Part shown: in pieces, positions 36,604 to 46,920 of the stretch
Position numbering within the stretch: position 1 is the stretch's first letter
Layout of the letters: each line of letters starts with the position of its first letter
Assembly: GCA_037127255.1 (NCBI GenBank)
Contig: JBANSL010000002.1
Coordinates: 43,309,892 to 43,373,891, forward strand
Direction of reading: 5' to 3'
DNA from: Persicaria tinctoria
Taxonomy: Eukaryota > Streptophyta > Magnoliopsida > Caryophyllales > Polygonaceae
Length of the DNA stretch: 64,000 bases
The notes under the pieces: model-generated
Told to the model about the DNA's origin: nothing
The model's database searches: none
Seen by the model: only the letters and a program-made list of their open reading frames with translations
Made by a program: the position numbers and the translations under genes

Positions 36604-38319
36604 TGATAATGCACATTTCTAATGGGCATTATAGGATAATTTAGTTGCATTTACATTGTAGAATATGCATGTTTTAGTGTTAATTTAGATAAAACTCTTT
36701 TTGTGGAAAAGTTCGGAATCTACGCTATTTCGGTTGAATTGTGCAGAATCGTAGATCCGACATGGTGGAAAGCAAGGGAAAGCTGTTAAACATGGCCAAG
36801 TGAAGTCAAGAAATCAAGCTAAGAAGAGAAAGAAAGGAGAAGAGAAAGAAAGAGGGAAGAACAATGAAGAATCGAGCTTCTGGGCATCAGTCGCTGCCAG
36901 CGAATGATCAGTCGCTGCCAGCGAATGATCAGTCGCTGCCAGCGAGTGGAACCAGAAGCCTGGAGCCCAGCAAGCCAGCGAGAGAGAGCCCGCGGGAAGA
37001 AAGAGCCAGCGGGAGAGCGAGCGAGGAAGCTGAGCAAGCGAGCAAGCCAACACCATCCGCTGGTAGCGGCATCATTCGCTGCAGCGAGACGTCCGCTGCC
37101 GCGGAAATAGTCGCTGCCAGCGAAACTCACCAGGACGACGAATCTTCGGCCACTCGCGACTGCGGAAGGGAGAACTTGCCCCAGCGATTTTGAGCTCTCG
37201 CGGCCGCGGAAGACCCAGCTCGCAGCAGCGGAATCAGGTGCTCGCGGAAGCGGAAGGAAGGGTCCTAGGAGGATGGAAAAATTCTAAGGCATGGAAAAGT
37301 CGCTGTCAGCGAGTGTGCCAGCGAGTTGGTAGCGGAAATCCAACAGAAGCTCAATCAAGGCCATTCGCTGCCAGCGTAAATTTCTCGCTGCCAGCGGAAT
37401 CCGACGCTGAATTAATTTAGGAAAGTTCTATCTTTTATCTAGTTTGTTTAGGAAGTTTCTATCTTTTATCTATCTTTTATCTACCTTTTATGGAAGACAT
37501 TAGGCTTATAAATAGGATGTTCTAGGGTTAGTTTAATTAAGTTTTTTCAATTGGAGCAATCACCATAGAAGAGAAGAGAGTTTAGGTAAGCCATGTTTGG
37601 CTAATTTTGTAGTTTCCGCCTACACTTTCGAGACTTGGTTGGTGGTTTGTGAGTTTCTAATTCAAGTTATTTTTCCTCTTTAATTCTTTCAACTTCTTTG
37701 TGTGATATTGATTATGTTATTGATGTTATCTTGATTCGCGACCTTGATAATATTGATTTCATGCTAGGATTTAATACTTTCGTATTTGTGTTATTTCCGT
37801 AGTAGCACGCATAAGATTGTGGATTCCGTGTTTGAAGCATGATTATGTGGGGAGTTGACATATATCTTAAACATCGATTTACCGTGTTTAATTGGTGTTA
37901 TTTATATGCTCAAGTTCTTGGGATTATTTGCTATCTCTTTATTAAATCTTGACCGTGTTAAGGTTGCATTGAGGTGTAAGGGATTAATTGGACTCGTAGG
38001 ACTTTTAATCTACTTAAACCAAGACGAGAGGAATTCGTAGGAAAAGATAATAACTTGAAAAGGATTCGATGATCAATAAAACCAACCAAAGTCGAGAACT
38101 TGTAGGTGGAAACGCTTTTCTTCTATCCTTTATTTGCTTTTGTCAATATTATTTTCTTTTATTTTCATTCATAAAAATAGTTTCTTTTATATTGATAAAT
38201 ACACAATATTTAGAAGTACTTGATTCTCTAGGGTTCGACCCCTTACTTGCATACTATACTAGTTTGTTCGTTTGGGATTTATTTTTGGCGAGGTAAATCA
38301 ACGACTTTTCCCTCCGTCA
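36604..38319 (+). mobile_element. Solo LTR (1716 bp) with CGCTGCCAGCG words, TSD ATATG
   Basis: Starts TGATAATGCAC, ends CTTTTCCCTCCGTCA, and is flanked by perfect ATATG copies (36599-36603, 38320-38324). It lies upstream of the Mutator-like transposase gene; the AT-rich flanks on both sides (36384-36598, 38325-38520) are parts of the same 5' region. 36885-37410 holds a dense set of GC-rich words around CGCTGCCAGCG, including three direct repeats TCGCTGCCAGCGAATGATCA at 22-bp spacing near 36890. A TATA box follows at 37507-37514. Confidence 0.9.
37507..37514 (+). promoter_or_regulatory. Solo LTR TATA box
   Basis: TATAAATA in GGCTTATAAATAGGATG, just after the GC-rich word array, in the same relative place as in the other Athila-like LTRs of the window. 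Confidence 0.55.
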
Positions 38320-38519
38320 ATATGGCATCAACTCATTCATGCTAAAAACTATATTTTCATAAACCCATTCATGCTAAAAACTACGTAATCCAAACTTGTA
38401 TATGTCTTCAACAATAAAAAAAAATTATATAATCAATCCTCAAATTTCTCAATGACGATAGCAAATACATATATCATCGAAATAATTGCGAGAAATTATA
38501 ATAAAAACAATAACTTACC

Positions 38520-39060
38520 TTAACTAAATATGAGATAACGTGGATATTGAAGAGCGTTTTGAGATGGAAACCAGCAAAGGAAGAAGATGAACAAGGGGCC
38601 ACGAATCTTCAATAATTTGATCAACCTAAATATGCGAGATCGAACCGCGTTTTTACTTAGGGTTACAGAGATTCCCCTTAGCATTAGGGGAGAATTAGTT
38701 TCAGAATAAAATTGGTCATAAAACGCAGCCTCATGCCGCGTTTTAGTGGTGTCACCAAATCAACGAGGAGAATCTCTAATTTTGCTATGAAATCACATAG
38801 AGAAACGCGGTTTGAAACCACGTTTCTCTGTGCCACATCAGCTCTCATCATCGACTGTGTGGCCAGGTGGAAAGTTGACCAAGAAACACGGTTTCAGACT
38901 GCGTTTCTTTGGCAATTTTCAAACCTCCTCCCGGACACCAATCGAATTTCACATCTTACACATAACACGCGGTTTGAAGCCGCGTTCTTTTGACGACCCT
39001 GCAAAAAATGAATATTTTTGTAAAATGTTTAAAATAGTGAATATTTTTGTAATTATTTAT
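38520..39060. repeat. Palindromic repeats AAACGCGGTTTGAAACCACGTTT near the Mutator-like transposase
   Basis: At least four hairpin words of the type (A)AACGCGGTTT..AA(G)CCGCGTTT at about 38718-38745, 38813-38832, 38884-38908 and 38968-38990. They lie upstream of the reverse-strand transposase fragment. They look like subterminal repeats of that element or of another TIR transposon. No terminal inverted repeat or TSD was found. Confidence 0.5.
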
Positions 39061-39309
39061 TTTTTTGTGAATATTTTGAAAAAAAATTCTATGTCATCAT
39101 TAAGTTGTAAATTAGAATATTTATTTAAATAATTTTGATGATACAAGCGTATTGTGAAAATAAAATTATATATATATTGTAATTAATAGGCTAATAAGAT
39201 AATTGATTCCTCAGTAGAAGAAGCTTCTTTTTTTTTTTTGACAATAAATGACATCTAGTAACAAACACTTAAATATTAAATTCAAAGACAAATTGAAATT
39301 CTTTATACG

Positions 39310-39840
39310 AAATAAAGCTAATTTTTAAGAATATGAAAATATTTCATCGTTGTAAAGTAGAATATTTATTTAAATAATTTTGATGATATAAAAGTGTTTT
39401 AAAAATAAAACAATATATTATAATACAGTAGGTTATTAGGAAAATTAAAAAATTACATTAAAAACAATTAGAATATAATAATTGTTAGGAACAAATTATA
39501 CACAGTAATTGTAATAATTTTATTGAAATATTTAAAGAGAAAAATACCAAATCCACATTAGTAGCATTGATTAATTTGAGATATGGACAATTGACATTTT
39601 ATTTTTTATTGTTTCCTATATATTCAAGCAATTGACATTTTCTGATAAAAGGAAGGAAAACGAATGGTTCCAAAAAATTGGTCCTGAAGTAAAACCCTGG
39701 ATTTGAAATTCCTATTAACTCGCGTTTGTTTGAGAAAGTTTTAAGCAAAACCAACCAAGTAATATATTGTTGTGAAACATTCAAGGCATGGCGAAATGAA
39801 CTCCAAACCACAATTTTTCATTCTACATTTGTCCAATCTC
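39310..39840 (+). other. Pectinesterase 5' flank, duplicated block
   Basis: AT-rich promoter-side sequence that has a second copy at 34492-35487. No ORF supported. Confidence 0.6.
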
Positions 39841-39845
39841 CCTAA

Positions 39846-39853
39846 TATAAATA
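39846..39853 (+). promoter_or_regulatory. Candidate TATA box of the pectinesterase-like gene
   Basis: TATAAATA about 115 bp upstream of the start codon, in otherwise AT-rich sequence; a plausible distance for a plant gene with a short leader. Confidence 0.45.
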
Positions 39854-39967
39854 ATAGCATGAACGTTTTCATCCTAAAACACACAAAATCAAAACCCCAT
39901 AAAATTTTTATAAAAAAAAAAAAAGGAAAAAAAAAAGAGTAAAAAGAAAACATAAGAAGAAATAGTA

Positions 39968-41701
39968 ATGGGAAGGGAAAACCATGATCCCCGTAGCCTT
40001 TATGGCATTGTGTTCACAGTTGCCCTCGTCGTCCTGCCTACGGTATGGAGCGCAGCAGTGAAGTCCGGAATGGTAACCTCAGCTGAGGACGTCTCAGCAG
40101 GCAAAGCCGGTCCTGGAGCTAATCCTGTGAAACACGAGATCCCTACAAGTCCATCTGAAGTTGACCTTTGGTTTCACAAGGTTGCTTTGCCCGTTAGGTT
40201 AGTGCTCGATCGATCCTAATTCGATATATATGATGATACCGGCCTATACTTTTTTTTTTTTTTTTGTTTTTAATTATATAAGCCTAGATCGAAAATCTTG
40301 GATTGGATTGGATATGATTAATTCCTTGAATTGTGTAGGGATCGCCCTGATGTTGAGCCCGACCTAGTTACTGCGGAGGACAAAATGGAGATTATCAGGG
40401 TGAGGAAGGACGGAACTGGAAAGTTCAAGACGGTGATGGAGGCAGTGAATGCTGTTGAGGAAAAAGGAAACGACAACCGAGTGATCATAGACATTGGTCC
40501 AGGGGTGTACAAGGAGCAGGTGAAGATTGATAAGTACAGGCCTTACATTACCTTGTATGCGTGCCCTAAGCAGAGGGCAACCATTACTTTTGACGCTGAC
40601 GTACCCAAGTATGAAATGACGGATACCCCTGTTCTTAGCGTTGAGGGTGACTACTTCAATGCCATTAACGTCGTAATCATCGTATGTGCTATAACCATCA
40701 AACCCTACTCGATCTACGTACTATATACTACAACACGTTGCAACTATTACTATTACTAGATGAGATGAGCTGAGCTGAGCTGAGCTGAGTTTTTATTTAT
40801 TTAGTATACATCAATTCCATATACATATATATATATTTACTAGCTGCACCTGCACGCAGAATAATGCCCCCAAAAAGGAAGGCCAACACCCCGTTGCTGT
40901 AAGGGTAACAGGCAACTATGCCACATTCTACAATGTGATTATGAGCTCCAAAGTAAACACCCTTCTTGATGACACCGGCAAGCATTTCTTCAAGGATTGC
41001 TTGATCGAAGGCGGTAACGATGTCATCTTTGGTGACGGAAGATCCATCTATCTGGTACGTACCCCCTTTGGATCATCAAATATATATATATATAATCGAA
41101 ACACCCCAACTAATATAACATTAATTAATGTATATGTATATGTATATGTAAATGTAGAACACGACGATCAATCTCCTTCCCAACCTGCCAGCCTCCATTA
41201 TTACTGCCCAAGCAAGGAAGAACACTGACCCAAACGGAGGGGGGTTCGTCTTTGTGTATTGCACGGTGATGGGAGACACAGCAGTAAAAGCCTTGCTAGG
41301 CCGGACATTCAACGCTGGATCAAGAGTCATCTTCGCTTACTCCGAGTTGTCTGGCATAGTCCAGCCTCAAGGATGGTTTGACGCATTCGACACAGACTAC
41401 GAGAAGTATATAATAATTCAAACTAACTACTCTACTTAATACTGTATATATATATATGCAGATCGACTGCCGGTATTAATATATATTAATATATATGTAT
41501 ATATGTATTTGCAGAACTGCGTTCTTTGGAGAGTATAAGAACAAGGGGATAGGATCCATCCTTGACAAGAGGATTGACCTACCTTGCACCAAGAAGGTCA
41601 CCGACGCCGACGTCAAGCCCTTCCTTAACCTCGACTTCATTGATGGTGCTGAGTGGCTCCTCCCTCCTGTCGTACTTAAGGCTGATCTCGGAAAGCACTA
41701 G
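39968..41701 (+). CDS. Pectinesterase-like protein (five exons), catalytic Gln-Asp replaced
   Basis: Exons 39968-40197, 40339-40681, 40860-41054, 41158-41405 and 41515-41701 join in frame across GT-AG introns, giving 400 residues. The start MGRENHDPRS precedes a hydrophobic stretch (about residues 12-29) fitting a signal peptide. There is no PMEI pro-domain. Carbohydrate esterase family 8 landmarks are GTGKFKTVMEAV, GVYKE (GxYxE motif), HPVAVRV where QAVAL is expected, DVIFG for the second catalytic Asp, and LGRTF with the conserved Arg. The FQDTLYDD motif reads KVNTLLDD, so the oxyanion Gln and the general-acid Asp are Val and Asn. Active pectinesterases de-esterify cell-wall homogalacturonan; this one is probably inactive or altered. 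No stop or frameshift, so it may still be expressed. Confidence 0.9.
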
Positions 41702-42252
41702 GATTAAGGATCCTCACCATGGCAGAGCTCTAGTTGTAGTCCTAAATTAAGACTAATTAGGATTTGTATTTGTCCTAGCTTGTTTCATTTCCTGCTATCA
41801 ATAACCTACTAGTCTATCTATCTCTCTCTATATATATGACGATTATCATAAAATGGGAGCTAAGTGACTACTTTTAATTAGGGTCTTAATTTTCTGAACA
41901 ATATTTAGTACTACGTAATTTTTTTGTTAGGGAATTACATTAGTCATTTATGAGAGAGTTATCTTTAATGAAATTAAGCTTTGTTACCAGTACGTTTAAC
42001 TTATATCTCATTATCAACTTATCACGAGGAGCGGTTTTTGCTTTTGTTGTCACTTCAAATAGTGTAATGCCCAAATAATCCATATGCATGTAACTTTTAG
42101 ATCAAAAGATATTATAAAACTAAGGTATTAATGGGAATTAGGCACCAAGACAAGTTAGATATGCTCATTTGATAGCAGTACGTTGAGCTTGATTAGATCT
42201 CGACGTAAGTCCCACTCTCATTGAAGATGTTAGATAATGATTTTGCCTAAGT
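41702..42252. other. 3' flank of the pectinesterase-like gene
   Basis: AT-rich sequence containing the presumed 3' untranslated region; no clear AATAAA at a canonical place and no ORF supported. Confidence 0.4.
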
Positions 42253-42433
42253 ACACTACAAAAAATAATTAAATTAGCCACGCAAGGTAGCTTCGGCTGG
42301 TGTTTTTCGTGGCAATTCATATTGTTTTGCCACGCCACTAGCCACGGCATGCATTCAATCTCGAAAAAAACAAGCGGATAGTAGCTTCGGCGGGGTTACC
42401 GTGGCAAAAAAAACGCTTATTTTTTGTAATAAA
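42253..42433. mobile_element. CACTA-type MITE
   Basis: Begins CACTACAAAAAATAA; the right end TTATTTTTTGTAATA is its inverted repeat with two changes. Inside are paired GCCACG / CGTGGC words and two GTAGCTTCGGC(T/G)GG copies, typical subterminal repeats. At about 180 bp and with no ORF it is non-autonomous. No clear 3-bp duplication. Confidence 0.65.
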
Positions 42434-43426
42434 GGGAAACCCTTCCGCCCAGGAAACCCTAAATCCTTTCCGCCCACTTCATTTCAGATCTGCAGATCCT
42501 CTCTCGTTCGCCCATGTCCTTCTCAAGTTTCATCTGACATCTCTTGGATCCATTCATGGCTAGCCTTTCCGATCTCTCCTCTCTCCCTCGGCTCTCTCTT
42601 TTGTTCACCCATCTCCTTCTCGACTCTCACGTCCATCCATGGCTGGCCTTCCCGATCTCCTCTCTCACTCTGCCTCTCTCCACAAACGACGCTCGCCGCC
42701 CTGCCTACCCTCCGATTCTCTCAAGTTTTGGCGATTCCTAGATCGTTGTCTCTCTTCGGACTCTACACTCCGTTCTAATTTTCTCCTTGGTTTCTCATCT
42801 TAGGTGCACCGTGCACTCCGCCTCTAATTTCCACAGGTTAGGGTTTCTTCTTCTTCTTCTTCTCTCTCTCTCCCTCCCTCCCTTCTAAAGCTGCGCCGAT
42901 CTGATCGAACGATCCAATGTTCGTCAGTTCGATGTTTCATAGCCGCGTTCAGTTTCGCTTCGCATGTTTCATACCGTTTTTCAAAATAGTGGTCGTTTTT
43001 AGGGCTTAAATTTTGAATTTCAAACGATTCCTGTGATGTGGATTTGAATTGATCCAGTTTTTCCTGTCCTATGATTGTCTATTTGTGATCTTTCTCACTC
43101 TTTTGGATGTAGAATTCTATCTGCCTCGTAGATCTGAGATATCGCGATTTCAGTTCTTATTTTGTTAATCTGTGGCTTGTTGTTAGGCTGCTAACACACA
43201 TACGTGGATGTTAGATCTCCGTTTTCTGGAATTACTATCAAATGGTGATTATTTTCATTCGAAAGTTTATTGGTTCAGCATACTGATAGTTCATATGATT
43301 GAAGATCTCCATTATTGATTACGTGGTTGACTATTTTGGTAGTCAAGCTTCTTGTATAAGTGGATGCTCATAAATTGAGATTTTATACATGAAGTTGACT
43401 AATGTGTTGATTTTGTCAGGTGAAAG
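42434..43426 (+). other. Leader-like sequence before the ARF pseudogene
   Basis: 42434-42836 is pyrimidine-rich, like a plant 5' untranslated exon, including CTTCTTCTTCTTCTCTCTCTC. A donor-like CACAGGTTAGG at about 42836 and acceptor TTTTGTCAG at 43419 would define a leader intron, a layout seen in plant ARF genes. The overlapping S/P/L-rich frames are not credible proteins. Confidence 0.45.
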
Positions 43427-43858
<432 letters not shown>

Positions 43859-44734
43859 GTTAGAGTGATCTCTTTTACTTCGTTGTTACAAATTATGGCT
43901 TAAAGGTTACCAAAAAAAATGGCTTAGAAATGATCATGTAATGAGTGTGGTTTTTTATTTCATGCTATTATCATGTCTTCATTTTTTTGTCATTTATGAT
44001 ATGTGCTTTCTAGGTTACCAAAAAAAAAAGGCTGAAATATGATTTTGAATTAGCATTGAGTGTGTAGAGATTAGAAAATTTAGAATTGGCAAACAACAAT
44101 ATCTATTTTATCAAATGAACTTAGGGGTTTCTAGGGGATTTGATTATAAATTTTGACCATGTCCATTTATTTATTTTAAAGGATAGTGGTTGTTGATGTC
44201 ATATGTTTATGGTTTGATTAATTGAATAAAGCCTCTTGTAATCTATTCTGCCAATGGATTTACTAGTGACTAGTGAGGTTACTTCTTATCTTACAAAACA
44301 ATTCAATGGGCTGCATGTGAATCGTATGTTAAGTGTTTCTTCGTTTCCATTGACGACCTTGATTCTATTTTTTGCACTAAAAGGCAAGCGATGAGTTTGA
44401 TATCTTGTATTGTTACATCTTAATAATCCATTCAGTATATGAGCAGCCGAAAAATTAATGTTCTTCAACTTGACGGTTTCCTCATTCTCTCCAAGTTTTG
44501 GACAACCAAGAAAATTGGTTGTCTCCCATTTTTTGGACGCGATAAGTTGTAAGCTTTAATGTGAAATTAGATCAAGCATGCTCCTCCATTCTTTGCAATC
44601 CGTGAATCCACAGGACAAGGACCTAATGAATTAAATTGCAATATAAATAGCATGTCCATCGGTGCTGAATTTAACCATATGGAAGTAGCATGTTTTTTAT
44701 GCTTGCATTATTAGTTACACTACGTCCTGGTGCA
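43859..44734. other. Intron-like sequence after the ARF fragment
   Basis: AT-rich, begins with a GTTAGA donor. CTAGGTTACCAAAAAAAA and AAAGGTTACCAAAAAAAA are two short related pieces near 43900 and 44010. No further ARF exon recognised. Confidence 0.4.
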
Positions 44735-45300
44735 ACTCAGGCAACGGACATAAAGTCGTCGCCTGAATGCCTCTCACGTCACTTGAGGATTCAGGCAACG
44801 GACATGTCGTCGCCTGAAACCCCGTTGCTTCAAGCCCGTGCCTCTGATCTACAGGTAACGAACTATCGTTTGTCCGTTGCCTGAGTAGTCTCAGGCGACG
44901 AACAAAGTGTCCTTTGCCTGAATATGGTCAACGCCCTTAGAAATGGTTTAATCCATTCAAGTGACGAGGAACGTTCGTGGCTTGAGTGTTGTAGCAACGA
45001 ACATACTGTCGTTGCCTGAGTCTTGAATAAGGTGTTTTCCATGTTGTAGCAACCGCAAGAGTTGCTTTGTTCGTTGTCTGGTCATTCAAGCGACGGACAT
45101 AATCTTGTTTCCTGAGCCCTAAAGGAGGTGTTTTCTACATTGTAGCAACCGCAGAGTTCCTTTGTTCGTTGCCTGGTCGTTCAAGTGACGAACATAATCT
45201 CGTTGCATGAGTCCTAAAGGAGGTGTTTTCGATATTGTAGCAACAGCAGGAGTCGCTTTGTTCGTTGCCTAGTCATTTAAGCAACGAACATAATGGTTTC
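44735..45300. repeat. Left subterminal hairpin repeats (CAGGCAACGAAC..GTTCGTTGCCTG)
   Basis: Repeated units of about 30-45 bp that each pair a (G)CAACGGACAT arm with a (C/G)TCGTTGCCTGA arm. Later units add a constant AAAGGAGGTGTTTTC(T/G)A segment (about 45120 and 45218), with a third related piece near 45031. Confidence 0.75.
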
Positions 45301-45589
45301 CATATTGTAAGATCTATTTGCTCCTTGTTGTTACGCACCAAATCACACATACATACACAATATCTGTTTCTCATACATTCACAATTGACGAAAAAGTGCA
45401 TTCATTTGAGATTCATACGCAAGTCACATTCATAGTTTTTGTTCGAGCAAAATATTCACAAAACCTGTTCCAACAAAACCCACAAACACAGCAGTTTATT
45501 TTGTACCAGAAGTACACAGATTCAGAAGCTAGTCACAGTTGTTCAAAAGTAGAGCTCAAGAGTCAGAAACTGAGTAGTTCTAGGATGAG

Positions 45590-45870
45590 AAATTCACATT
45601 CAAACCTTATGCATCAGTCGGGCGAGGGCTGTGTTGGTCATCCGAAAAGCGGGATTGCTTGTTTGAACTAGGCTCTGCACTACATTCTCTAAGGCAGAAA
45701 GGTGGGATAGAGCTTCTTCAGCCTGCTCCGTGGCCGCCCTTGCCTCCTCCCGAGCCTTAGCAGCAGCCTCCTCAGCCTTTGCGGCTTTCTCCTGCAGTTC
45801 CCTCCTCTCTTCAGCAGCTGCAGCAGCCCACGGCCCTCTTCTCTTATTTGGGGATCTCCGGTGAGTGCCT
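45590..45870 (-). pseudogene. En/Spm-type transposase C-terminal coiled-coil fragment
   Basis: On the minus strand, SPNKRRGPWAAAAAEERREL leads into a highly charged Ala/Glu/Lys coiled coil (KAAKAEEAAAKAREEARAAT, EQAEEALSHLSALENVV) and a short tail. This resembles the C-terminal part of the plant Ptta/En/Spm (TNP1-like) proteins, which bind subterminal repeats. No N-terminal part is visible. The forward-strand frame over 45318-45671 is a shadow. Confidence 0.55.
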
Positions 45871-46449
45871 CACAATCCTACATAATCACCATGCAATTGT
45901 GAGTGCATGATGCTAAAAAAAATGCTGAAGCCTGAAGCTAAAGAAAAAAGGTAGAAGAAGAAGAAATTACAAGTTTGTGTACAGTTTATACTAAGTTATG
46001 ATAAGTTATTATTACAAGTTTGTATACAGTATTAAAATCTAATGCTTATATTATGAGTATTAGAAATTATCAGTTATAATTGATATATATCAGCTGATAT
46101 CCTACTCTGAGTTTGTATACAATTTTTTTTATCATAACAGATAAATATCACCTGAGTAATAATTATAAGTTTTTATATAACTGATATTTGTAAGTAATAT
46201 TTATAACTGATATTTAAACTGATAATTTAAATGAAAAAAGATAACTCAATAAGTAACATAAGTTAGTAATAGTTAGGATATGTTTTTTTTTATTATACTA
46301 GTGCACACGGAAATCCTAGTTGCGAATTTTGCATGCTATTGTGCGTCAATGGCCGTTTCCAGTAGTAGCACGTACTCGTTGTCATGGTCTTCCCCCGGGT
46401 GTTGATCAATGTGCATCTACAAGTACATCAGCTAGAACCCCCAAGCAAT

Positions 46450-46920
46450 CTAGTTCTGGTATGTTACCTTAGTGATAGAGTCTCCATTGATATCGTTATA
46501 GCGGAAGAAAGTAGCAATGAGTCGGGCCTTGCTCCTTGTAGCCACAATCCTCAAGACCTCTTTATGGTTATAGTTCTTATCCTTAATGACCTTGCTGAGA
46601 ATTTCAGCCTCGGCCTCAGCAAGCTTTGCCTCTCTCATTAGTTTCGTACCTATAGGCGCTGATAAGTAGAAACATGAGCTGCAATCCAAGGCAAATCAGT
46701 TAACATAATATTTCGCTTTGAGAAAATGTAAATCAATTGTAACGCAAGAGTAAAGAACAACATAACAACCTGACACAATCCTCAAGACCTCTTTATGGTT
46801 ATAGTTCTTATCCTTAATGGTCTTGCTGAGAATTTCAACCTCGACCTCAGCAAGCTTTGCCTCTCTCATTAGTTTCGTGCTTGTAGGCGCTGATAAGTAG
46901 AAACAAGAGCTGCAATTCAA
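46450..46920 (-). pseudogene. Annexin gene fragment, exon present twice
   Basis: The minus-strand piece at about 46670-46450 reads TKLMREAKLAEAEAEILSKV, IKDKNYNHKEVLRIVATRSK, ARLIATFFRYNDINGDSITK, matching an annexin repeat (calcium-dependent phospholipid-binding protein; pattern DKxYxHEExxRIxxTRSKAxLxATFxxY). A second copy about 230 bp away (46910-46780) has the first half and ends abruptly after RIV. The shared upstream sequence (GCTTTGAGAAAATGTAAATC) shows that exon plus intron were duplicated. No start, other repeats or stop found; a captured fragment inside the CACTA-like element. Confidence 0.8.

Noticed and set aside
40764..40792. GAGCT pentamer microsatellite
   Set aside because: Lies in pectinesterase intron 2 and shows nothing beyond simple slippage.
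44715..44720. CACTAC as the definite left terminus of the CACTA-like element
   Set aside because: No complementary TAGTG end or 3-bp duplication was found on the right side, so the terminus is left open.
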